From JBHHZM01 sp046758065 (GTDB taxonomy: Bacteria > Pseudomonadota > Alphaproteobacteria > JAAXGF01): a DNA stretch of 7,852 nucleotides. Below are positions 1 through 6,088 of the stretch, in pieces (the stretch's first letter is position 1; each line of letters starts with the position of its first letter). A program made the position numbers and the translations under genes. Location: positions 1 through 7,852 of the forward strand of contig JBHHZM010000137.1 of NCBI GenBank assembly GCA_046758065.1. Reading direction: 5' to 3'. The notes below the pieces were generated by a model. It was given only the letters and a program-made list of their open reading frames with translations. It was not told the origin of the DNA and ran no database searches.

Positions 1-149
1 TTGAAATTAAACGGTTACAACAATATTTGAGGCCGGGCGATGACCCGACCCCAGCGAAGCGGATAGGTAACATAGGAGATTGTGCGATGCAACCCGACTC
101 GGCGCCGGGCAGGCGGCCGGTTCCGGCGCGGTCTTCACAGGAACGGTCT
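1..149. other. Gene-poor left edge, downstream of priA
   Basis: No confidently recognisable gene lies here. The first 30 bases are AT-rich (about three quarters A/T), which stands out in this GC-rich window. Reading rightward, a promoter-like pair can be drawn: TTGAAA at 1-6, a 17-nt spacer and TATTTG at 24-29. The -35 matches 5 of 6 consensus bases and the -10 only 3 of 6. A small GC hairpin (CGGG at 34-37, CCCG at 44-47, 6-nt loop) has no T-run on either side. AGGAG at 74-78 precedes ATG at 87 with ideal spacing. Frame 3 is open from the window edge to a TAG at 240-242, but only 13 of the 28 codons before that ATG end in G or C, unlike the strongly GC-ending neighbours. It may be an intergenic spacer, the end of an atypical gene cut by the window, or a short antisense transcript. 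Confidence 0.5.
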
Positions 150-158
150 TCACAGGAA
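129..158. repeat. Perfect 15-bp tandem duplication across priA stop
   Basis: CGGTCTTCACAGGAA occurs twice back to back, at 129-143 and 144-158, with no mismatch. The right copy contains the priA stop codon (TCA at 150-152 on the plus strand, TGA on the minus strand). Because the unit is five codons long, the left copy puts a second TGA in the same frame at 135-137. Readthrough of the first stop would add only Arg-Pro-Phe-Leu before stopping. The direct reading is a recent slippage or duplication event at the 3' end of priA. Any function is unproven. Confidence 0.95.
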
Positions 159-2363
159 ACTGTAGGGATCGACGTCGATCTGCAGGCGCAGCCCGCCGCG
201 CGCTTCGACCTCGCCGAGCCAGGCGCGCAGAATCCGCTGTAGCGACGCCTTGCGCGGCGCCTTGAGAAGCAGGCGATAGCGATAGCGGCCGCGCAGCAGC
301 GCGAGCGGCGCCGGCGCCGGTCCGAGGACTTCGATCCCGTCGCCCTGCGGTCCGCGCCGTCTCAGCTCGCGCGCCAGCGCCCGGGCGGCGGCCTCGGACG
401 GTCCCGAGACGATGACCGCCGCGAGACGCCCGAACGGCGGCATGCCGCGCGCCCGCCGGTCGGCGGCTTCGTTGGCGAGGAACCGGTCGCGGTCGCCGGC
501 GATCAGCGCCGCCATCACCGGATGATCGGGCATGTAGGTCTGCAGCAGCACGCGCCCCGGGCGCTCGGCGCGCCCCGCGCGGCCGGCGACCTGATGGAGC
601 AGCTGGTAGGTCCGCTCGCTGGCGCGCAGGTCGCCGCCGGCGAGCCCGAGGTCGGCGTCGATCACGCCGACCAGTGTCAGTAGCGGAAAATGATGACCCT
701 TGGCCACGATCTGGGTGCCGATCAGCAGGTCGATCTCGCGCGCCGTCATACGCCGCACCAGTTCGGCGGCGGCGCGCGGGCCGGACACGGTATCGCTCGC
801 CATCGTCGCCCGGCGGACGCTCGGGAACGCCGCCGCGACTTCCTCGGCGAGACGCTCGACCCCGGGGCCGCAGGCGGCGAAGCGGTGTTCGGCGCCGCAG
901 GCGGGGCAGGCGTCGGGCAGGCGCATGGCGTGACCGCAGTGGTGGCACTGCAGGCGCCCGAGGCGGCGGTGTTCGACCAGCCAGGCCGAGCAGTTGGGGC
1001 AGCCGAGCCGGTGGCCGCAGGCGCGGCACAGCGTGAGCGGGGCGAAGCCGCGGCGATTGAGGAACAGCATCGCCTGCTCTCCGGCCGCGAAGGTCTCTTC
1101 GAGCGCCGCGGTCAGCGCCGGCGACAGCCAGCGGCTCGCGGGCAGCCGCTCGCGGCGCATGTCGACCGCCTCGATGCGCGGCAGGCCGGCCCCGCCGTGA
1201 CGGTCGGGAAGATGCAGCCGCCGGTAGCGGCCGTTCTCCGCGTTGACGACGGTTTCGAGCGATGGCGTCGCCGAGCTCAGTATGACGGGCACGTTCTCGA
1301 AACGGGCGCGCACCACCGCCATGTCGCGGGCGTGGTAGATCACGCCGTCCTCCTGCTTGAAGCTGGCGTCGTGTTCCTCGTCGACCACTATCAGGCCGAG
1401 TTCGGGGAACGGCAGGAAGAGCGCCGAGCGCGCGCCCACCAGAACGCGCGCCTCGCCGGTCGCCACGGCGCGCCAGGCGGTGCGGCGCTGGGCGGCGGTG
1501 AGTTCGGAGTGCCATTCGGCGGGACGGACGCCGAAGCGCGCGGCGAAGCGGGCGAGCCACTGGGCCGTGAGCGCGATCTCGGGCAGCAGCACGAGGGCCT
1601 GACGGCCGCGTTCGAGCGCCGCCGCGATGGCGGCGAAGTAGACCTCGGTCTTGCCCGCCCCGTTGACGCCGTCGAGCAGGGTGACGGCGAAACCGCCCGC
1701 CGCGACCTGGGTGCCAAGCACCTCGGCGGCGGCAGCCTGATCGGGCGAAAGCGCCGGTCCGGCGCGGCGCCAGTCGGGCGCGGCGAAGACCGGCCCGGAT
1801 GCGAGCGCGACCGCTTCGAGCGCGCCGGCGGCGGCGAGACCGCGCACCACCGAAGGGCTGACCCCGGCGGCGCGCGCGAGCTCGGTCGCGGTGCGCGGCG
1901 GCCCCGCCGCCAGCTCGGCGAACACGCGGGCGCGCGCCGCGGTCATGCGCGTAGGCTTGCGGCCGCCTTCCCGGTAGGCGATGCGCGGCCGCGGCGGATC
2001 GAGCACTCCGGGCACGCTCATCGCCATGCGCAGGACCGCGCCGGGCGGGGCCAGCGTGTAGCCGGCGACCCAGTCGATGAAACGGCGCAGCGGTTCGCCG
2101 AACGGCGGCGCGTCGAGACCGGCGCGCACCTCCCTGAGCCTGTCCTCGGCGACCCGGCCGCCGGCCGCACCCCAGACCACGCCGGTCACCTCGCGGCGGC
2201 CGAGCGGCACGCGCACGAAGCTCCCCGCGGGCACCGTCATTCCCTCCGCCAGCCGGTAATCATAGGCCGCGGCGAGCGGCAGCGGCAGGAGTACGCCGAC
2301 CCGCCGCGGGCCGGCGGCCCCGGAAGCCGCGGAATCGCTTGAACTGGTACGCGGGCACGTCAT
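150..2363 (-). CDS. priA: Primosomal protein N' (PriA replication-restart helicase)
   Basis: A 737-aa superfamily 2 DNA helicase that recognises stalled or repaired forks and starts reloading of the replicative helicase; it acts in the cytoplasm on DNA. The 3'-DNA-binding domain is at the N-terminus (core begins near RVGVLLPLPLAAAYDYRL, residues 21-38). Walker A GVNGAGKT is at 232-239, DEEH at 328-331 and the SSATPSLE motif at 363-370. Eight zinc-binding cysteines form four pairs: C446/C449, C455/C458, C473/C476 and C486/C489. The GTQIVAKGHHFP motif is at 549-560 and QVAGRAGR at 591-598. Length is close to E. coli PriA (732 aa), so the gene looks intact. The ATG at 2363 is preferred. An in-frame GTG at 2372 is the alternative, and neither has a clear Shine-Dalgarno. 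The frame stays open much further upstream, but that part lies antisense over tal and is not credible. Walker A has Asn and Ala where many PriA proteins have Thr and Ser; the essential Lys-Thr pair is present. Confidence 0.97.
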   Translation of the reverse strand: MTCPRTSSSDSAASGAAGPRRVGVLLPLPLAAAYDYRLAEGMTVPAGSFVRVPLGRREVTGVVWGAAGGRVAEDRLREVRAGLDAPPFGEPLRRFIDWVAGYTLAPPGAVLRMAMSVPGVLDPPRPRIAYREGGRKPTRMTAARARVFAELAAGPPRTATELARAAGVSPSVVRGLAAAGALEAVALASGPVFAAPDWRRAGPALSPDQAAAAEVLGTQVAAGGFAVTLLDGVNGAGKTEVYFAAIAAALERGRQALVLLPEIALTAQWLARFAARFGVRPAEWHSELTAAQRRTAWRAVATGEARVLVGARSALFLPFPELGLIVVDEEHDASFKQEDGVIYHARDMAVVRARFENVPVILSSATPSLETVVNAENGRYRRLHLPDRHGGAGLPRIEAVDMRRERLPASRWLSPALTAALEETFAAGEQAMLFLNRRGFAPLTLCRACGHRLGCPNCSAWLVEHRRLGRLQCHHCGHAMRLPDACPACGAEHRFAACGPGVERLAEEVAAAFPSVRRATMASDTVSGPRAAAELVRRMTAREIDLLIGTQIVAKGHHFPLLTLVGVIDADLGLAGGDLRASERTYQLLHQVAGRAGRAERPGRVLLQTYMPDHPVMAALIAGDRDRFLANEAADRRARGMPPFGRLAAVIVSGPSEAAARALARELRRRGPQGDGIEVLGPAPAPLALLRGRYRYRLLLKAPRKASLQRILRAWLGEVEARGGLRLQIDVDPYSFL

Positions 2364-2450
2364 CGGGTACACTGTGGGCGGAGGCGCGCGCCGTCGCAAG
2401 CGCGGCGTGGGTCGGCACGAAACGCCGGTCAGCGGGAGCAGGCCAGGATC
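2364..2450. promoter_or_regulatory. Divergent priA/tal intergenic region
   Basis: This 87-bp spacer separates the oppositely oriented priA and tal start codons, so promoter elements for both are expected in or near it. That is inference from layout. A -10-like TACACT is visible on the plus strand at 2368-2373, but no convincing -35 stands at 16-18 nt; the nearest good match, TTGAAC at 2339-2344, is 23 nt away and inside priA. A modest Shine-Dalgarno for tal, GGGAG at 2434-2438, lies 12 nt before its ATG. I see no clear operator palindrome or riboswitch. Confidence 0.4.
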
Positions 2451-3116
2451 ATGAAGTTCTTCATCGACACCGCCGACGTCGACGAGATTCGCGAGCTTTC
2501 CGCCACCGGCCTGCTCGACGGCGTGACCACCAATCCCTCGTTGGTGGCCAAGACGGGGCGCGACTTCTTCGAGGTGCTTGCCGAGATCTGCAAACTGGTG
2601 CCGGGTCCGGTCAGCGCCGAGGTCGCCGCCATCGAGACCGACGGCATGGTCGACGAGGGCCGCCGCTTGGCCGAGGTGGCGCCCAACGTCACGGTCAAGG
2701 TGCCGCTCACCTGGGACGGGCTGAAAGCCTGCCGCAGCCTCAGCCAGGGCGGGATCATGGTCAACGTGACGCTGTGTTTTTCGCCGGCGCAGGCGATCCT
2801 CGCCGCCAAGGCGGGCGCGAGCTTCGTCTCGCCGTTCGTCGGCCGGCTCGACGACATCGGCCACGACGGCATGAAGCTGATCGAGGACATCCGGCTGATC
2901 TACGACAACTACGCGGACAGCCTGCGCACCGAGATCCTGGTCGCCTCGATTCGCCATCCGATCCACGTCGTCGAAGCGGCGCGCCTCGGCGCCGACGTCG
3001 CCACCATCCCGCCCAAGGTGCTGCGCCAGCTCGCCTGCCACGCGCTCACCGACAAGGGCCTCGACGCCTTCCTCGCCGACTGGCGCACGACCGGCCAGTC
3101 GATCACGGACCGCTAG
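2451..3116 (+). CDS. tal: Small-type transaldolase (Tal/FSA family)
   Basis: A 221-aa cytoplasmic class I aldolase-fold enzyme. Transaldolase moves a dihydroxyacetone unit between sugar phosphates in the non-oxidative pentose phosphate pathway. The protein begins MKFFIDTADVDEI and has the early GVTTNPSL motif (24-31) typical of the family. The Schiff-base lysine is K83 in VTVKVPLT. Two positions that separate transaldolases from E. coli-type fructose-6-phosphate aldolase point to transaldolase: E57 in VSAEV, where FsaA has Gln59, and F129 in VSPFVGRLDDIG, where FsaA has Tyr131. Length matches the short transaldolase group (about 215-220 aa) rather than the roughly 315-aa TalB type. It leads a compact cluster with the DUF484 gene 5 nt downstream and then xerC. 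Family assignment is firm. The activity call rests on those residues. Confidence 0.95.
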   Translation: MKFFIDTADVDEIRELSATGLLDGVTTNPSLVAKTGRDFFEVLAEICKLVPGPVSAEVAAIETDGMVDEGRRLAEVAPNVTVKVPLTWDGLKACRSLSQGGIMVNVTLCFSPAQAILAAKAGASFVSPFVGRLDDIGHDGMKLIEDIRLIYDNYADSLRTEILVASIRHPIHVVEAARLGADVATIPPKVLRQLACHALTDKGLDAFLADWRTTGQSITDR

Positions 3117-3121
3117 ATATC

Positions 3122-3838
3122 ATGGCCGCCCCCTCGGACACCGCCGCCCTCCACCGCGATCCCGCGCTCAGCGACGAGCAGGTGGCCGAGCATCTGCGCC
3201 GCCACTCCGACTTCCTGATCAAGCATCCCGATCTCTTGCCGGCGCTGATGTCGCCGTCGCGCGCCAGCGGCGACGCGGTCGCCGATTTTCAGACCTTCAT
3301 GATCGAGCGCCTGCGGAGCGAGATCGAACGGCTCAAAGAGCATCGCGACGCGCTCGTCACGTCGAACCGCACGAGCCGTTCGGTCCAGGCCCAGGTGCAC
3401 GCGGCGGTTATCGCCATGCTCGGCGCGACCAGCTTCGAGCACCTGATCGATGTGGTCACCGTCGATTTCCTGCGCCTTCTGCACATCGACGTGGTGGCGC
3501 TCTGCGTCGAAAACGACGGCAACCGTCAACCGTGCCGGCGTAGCGGCGTCTTGTGCCTCGAGCCGGGAACGATCGACGATCTGCTGAGCGCCGAGCGCGA
3601 CATTGTTTTCGCACCCCGCACTTACGGCGACGAGCGCGTCTTCGGCGCCGGCACCGGTCTGGTGAATTCGTCGGCGCTGTTGCGCCTTCGGCTCGGCGAC
3701 GGCGCGCCGCATTGCCTGCTGGCGCTCGGCTCGCGCTACGAGGACGGCTTTCCGCCGGGCCGGAGCACCGCGCTCTACGCCTTTCTCGCGCGGGCGCTCG
3801 AACACTGCCTGCGCGCCTGGCTCGACCTGCCCAGATGA
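3122..3838 (+). CDS. DUF484 family protein (GAF-like)
   Basis: A 238-aa protein of unknown biochemical function. The N-terminal signature is clear: VAEHLRRHSDFLIKHPDLL (21-39), then a PSR segment, DFQTFMIERLRSEIERL (55-71) and a probable helical or coiled-coil linker to about residue 95. The C-terminal half (about 98-236) has the hydrophobic alternation of a GAF-like domain, with ALGSRYEDGF (201-210) and a final helix ending in RAWLDL. This is the usual DUF484 architecture and length. No signal peptide or membrane segment is visible. It starts 5 nt after the tal stop without a clear Shine-Dalgarno, which suggests translational coupling. Its stop overlaps the xerC start as ATGA. A DUF484 gene directly before xerC is also found in E. 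coli (yigA-xerC), so a link to XerC or chromosome processing is plausible but unproven. Confidence 0.9.
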   Translation: MAAPSDTAALHRDPALSDEQVAEHLRRHSDFLIKHPDLLPALMSPSRASGDAVADFQTFMIERLRSEIERLKEHRDALVTSNRTSRSVQAQVHAAVIAMLGATSFEHLIDVVTVDFLRLLHIDVVALCVENDGNRQPCRRSGVLCLEPGTIDDLLSAERDIVFAPRTYGDERVFGAGTGLVNSSALLRLRLGDGAPHCLLALGSRYEDGFPPGRSTALYAFLARALEHCLRAWLDLPR

Positions 3839-4809
3839 GGTCGCCGGTCACGCCGCGCGCTTCTCCGATCCATTACCCGGCCGCGCCGGCGGCGGTCGAG
3901 GCGGTGCGCCGCTGGCGGCGCTGGCTCGAGAGCGAACGCCGCGCCTCGGTCCATACGCTCGACGCTTACGGACGCGATCTCGCCGGCTTTCTCTCCTTCC
4001 TCACCGAGCATCTCGGACATCCGCCCGATCTCGCCGATCTCGCGCGGCTCAGGACCGCCGACTTCCGCGCCTGGCTGGCGCGCCGCGCCGCCGACGGGCT
4101 CTCGGCCGCCTCGCGGGCGCGGGCGGTGTCGACGGTCCGCGGCTTCTTCCGTCACCTCGACCGCGAGGGACTGGCGCACAATCCGGCGCTCGCCGCGCTC
4201 GGTACCCCGAAGCGCCCGCGTCCGGTGCCGCGGCCGCTGAGCGTGCGTCAGGCGCGCGCCGCTGTCGAGGCGATCGGCGATCTGCACGAGACGTCCTGGA
4301 TCGCCCGGCGCGACACGGCGCTGGTCGCACTGCTCTACGGCGCCGGCCTGCGGCTCGGCGAGGCGCTGGCGCTCGACCGCGGCGATCTGCCGACGGAAAA
4401 CCCCGGCGGCGAGGCGGCGCTGATGATCACCGGCAAGGGCGGTAAGCAGCGCGTCGTGCCGCTGCTTTCGGTGGTGCGCGAGGCGATTGCCGAATACCTC
4501 GCCGCCTGCCCCTACGCGCTGCCCGCCGACGGCCCGCTGTTCGTCGGCGCCCGCGGCGGCCGGCTCAACCCCCGCGTTGTCCAAGGCCAGCTTCAGAAGC
4601 TGCGCGCCTACCTCGGCCTGCCGCCGAGCGCCACGCCGCACAGCCTGCGCCACAGCTTCGCCACGCACCTGCTCGCCGCCGGCGGCGACCTGCGCACGAT
4701 CCAGGAACTCCTCGGTCACGCTTCGCTATCGACCACGCAGCGCTATACCGAGGTCGATTCGGAGAGCCTGCTCGCGGTCTACCGCAAGGCGCACCCGCGA
4801 GCGGGTTGA
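3835..4809 (+). CDS. xerC: Tyrosine recombinase XerC
   Basis: A 324-aa site-specific recombinase that, with XerD, resolves chromosome dimers at dif near the terminus at cell division. The N-terminal SAM-like core-binding domain covers about residues 20-115 (WRRWLESERRASVHTLDAYG). The C-terminal catalytic domain carries the full active-site set: R173 (GAGLRLGE), K201 (TGKGGKQR), H269 and R272 (PHSLRHSFATHLL), H295 (LLGHASLSTTQRYT) and nucleophile Y304. It is somewhat longer than E. coli XerC (298 aa), with about 15 extra N-terminal residues and a short insertion before the catalytic lysine. The ATG overlaps the DUF484 stop by 4 nt and has no strong Shine-Dalgarno, so it is probably translated by coupling. 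XerC is preferred over XerD because of the DUF484 neighbour. Sequence alone leaves some doubt, and a phage-type integrase is unlikely in this setting. Confidence 0.9.
   Translation: MRSPVTPRASPIHYPAAPAAVEAVRRWRRWLESERRASVHTLDAYGRDLAGFLSFLTEHLGHPPDLADLARLRTADFRAWLARRAADGLSAASRARAVSTVRGFFRHLDREGLAHNPALAALGTPKRPRPVPRPLSVRQARAAVEAIGDLHETSWIARRDTALVALLYGAGLRLGEALALDRGDLPTENPGGEAALMITGKGGKQRVVPLLSVVREAIAEYLAACPYALPADGPLFVGARGGRLNPRVVQGQLQKLRAYLGLPPSATPHSLRHSFATHLLAAGGDLRTIQELLGHASLSTTQRYTEVDSESLLAVYRKAHPRAG
4793..4806. terminator. Short GC inverted repeat at the xerC/MFS convergence
   Basis: ACCCGC-GA-GCGGGT is a perfect 14-bp inverted repeat at the very end of xerC, just before its TGA, in the junction where xerC and the MFS gene converge. 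A hairpin with about five base pairs and a four-base loop is possible. No T-run follows on either strand, so it is not a standard intrinsic terminator. It may slow polymerase or be a coincidence of GC-rich coding sequence. Confidence 0.2.
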
Positions 4810-4816
4810 CCCGGAA

Positions 4817-6055
4817 TCAGTCGCGGTCGGGGACGCCGCGCGCGAGCAGCGCCAGCGCCAGCGGACCCAGCGCGACGCCTGCGCCCAGCGTGGCGAAGGC
4901 GAGACCCCAGCCGAGCGCGCTGTCGCCGCCGAAGATGTCGAGCGCGACGCCGAAGGCGAGCGGCCCGGTGAAGGCGCCGGCGAAGCCGATGAACGAATGC
5001 ATTGCCATCACCGCGCCGCGGCCGCTCTCGGGCGCGGCGTGCACCGCGCCGGTGGTGATGGCCGCCGAATCGCCGGCGATGAACGGCCCGTAAAGCACGA
5101 CGAGCGCCACCACGAGCGGAAAGGGCAGGCCCGCGCCGAAGCCGACGCTGGCGGCGAACAATGCCGAGACGGTCATGACGGCGGTAATCGTCCGGCGCCG
5201 GCCGAAGCGCGTCGCGCACTCGCCGCCGATGATGCTCGCGGGTACGGCGATGAGCGAGACGACGGTGGCGATCCAGGTCGGGTTCCAGGCGGCATACTGG
5301 GGCTGCAGCGTCTGGCTGAAGACCAGAAAGGCGACGAGCCAGCCGCGCACGCCGAACAGCTCCCAGTTGTGCGCCGTATAGGCGAGGATGTAGGCCATCG
5401 CCGCGCGGTTGCGGAACACCGGACGGAAATCGAGCAGGTGGCCGGCAGGCGCCGGGCCGGGCGTCGCAGGCCGGGGACCGAGGGTCCGGGCGGCGATGGC
5501 GAAGGCGAACGGCGCCCCCACCGCGGCGACACCGAAGGCCCAGCGCCAGCCGAACACGCCTGCGGCCTCGCCGGCAAACAGGAACGAGGCGCTGACGCCG
5601 ATGCCGAAGCTCGCGGTGTAGAAGGCGACCGCGCGCGGCCGGAACGCGACGGCGATGCGGTCGGTCAGCGCCTTGAGGCCCGGCATGTAGGTGCCGGCGA
5701 GAGCGATGCCGGCGACGGCGCGAAACAGAAGCGCGCTCCAGAACCCCTCGGCGAAGAACGCGAAACCCAACAGCCCGATCCCGCCGAGCGCGGTCGCGGC
5801 GAGATAAACCCGGCGGGCGTCGATCCGGTCGGTGAGGCTGACGAGAACCGGCACCGCGCACATGTAGCCGCCGTAGTAGATGCCGGTGATCCACCCGGCC
5901 CCGGCGTTGTCGAGCGCCCATTCCGCCTGCAACCCCGGCAGCAGCGCCGGGAACGTCGAGATGCCGAGCATGCCGAGCACTTCGGCGAGGCAGAGCGAGA
6001 ATAGCAGCGCCCGGTCGGACAAGCCCTTCCCCCGAGACCGGGAAGATTGGGCCAT
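4817..6055 (-). CDS. MFS transporter, substrate unknown
   Basis: A 412-aa inner-membrane protein of the major facilitator superfamily. About 12 hydrophobic segments can be read, roughly at 17-39, 53-75, 83-101, 105-126, 142-165, 170-189, 218-247, 260-277, 288-306, 310-330, 346-372 and 382-406. A hydrophilic central loop (190-216) splits the two halves. A motif-A-like loop with TDRIDARR (75-82) follows TM2, and a second copy with CATRFGRRR (280-288) follows TM8. Polar residues sit inside predicted membrane segments: E25 (TM1), H229, E232 and R237 (TM7), D329 (TM10) and H353 (TM11). This fits transport of a polar or charged solute by proton coupling, which is inference. The gene begins 33 nt after the lpdA stop in the same direction, so it is probably the last gene of the sucB-lpdA transcript. 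I cannot name a subfamily. Confidence 0.88.
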   Translation of the reverse strand: MAQSSRSRGKGLSDRALLFSLCLAEVLGMLGISTFPALLPGLQAEWALDNAGAGWITGIYYGGYMCAVPVLVSLTDRIDARRVYLAATALGGIGLLGFAFFAEGFWSALLFRAVAGIALAGTYMPGLKALTDRIAVAFRPRAVAFYTASFGIGVSASFLFAGEAAGVFGWRWAFGVAAVGAPFAFAIAARTLGPRPATPGPAPAGHLLDFRPVFRNRAAMAYILAYTAHNWELFGVRGWLVAFLVFSQTLQPQYAAWNPTWIATVVSLIAVPASIIGGECATRFGRRRTITAVMTVSALFAASVGFGAGLPFPLVVALVVLYGPFIAGDSAAITTGAVHAAPESGRGAVMAMHSFIGFAGAFTGPLAFGVALDIFGGDSALGWGLAFATLGAGVALGPLALALLARGVPDRD

Positions 6056-6088
6056 GTCGAAAGAGCGCCCCGCGTCCGGGTTGGTTGC

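Noticed and set aside
34..47. Small hairpin as priA terminator
   Set aside because: There are only four G-C pairs with a 6-nt loop and no T-run on the minus strand, so it does not support a terminator call.
7..1560. 517-aa minus-strand ORF over the priA 3' half
   Set aside because: It is a shifted frame of priA on the same strand. The Arg/Pro-rich translation is a GC artefact.
690..2342. 550-aa plus-strand ORF opposite priA
   Set aside because: It mirrors priA, which has all helicase and zinc motifs. The translation is low-complexity, rich in Arg, Gly and Ala and without a fold signature, as expected for antisense frames in high-GC DNA.
2364..3041. N-terminal extension of priA to a start at 3041
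   Set aside because: The extra 226 residues lie antisense over tal and do not resemble PriA. Start at 2363 gives the normal PriA length.
2339..3121. Plus-strand frame joined in front of DUF484
   Set aside because: This frame runs through tal out of frame and yields Arg-rich sequence. DUF484 homology begins at the ATG at 3122.
4487..6004. 505-aa plus-strand ORF over xerC and the MFS gene
   Set aside because: It crosses the end of xerC out of frame and is antisense to the membrane segments of the MFS protein. Its composition is Glu/Arg/Gly/Ala shadow coding.
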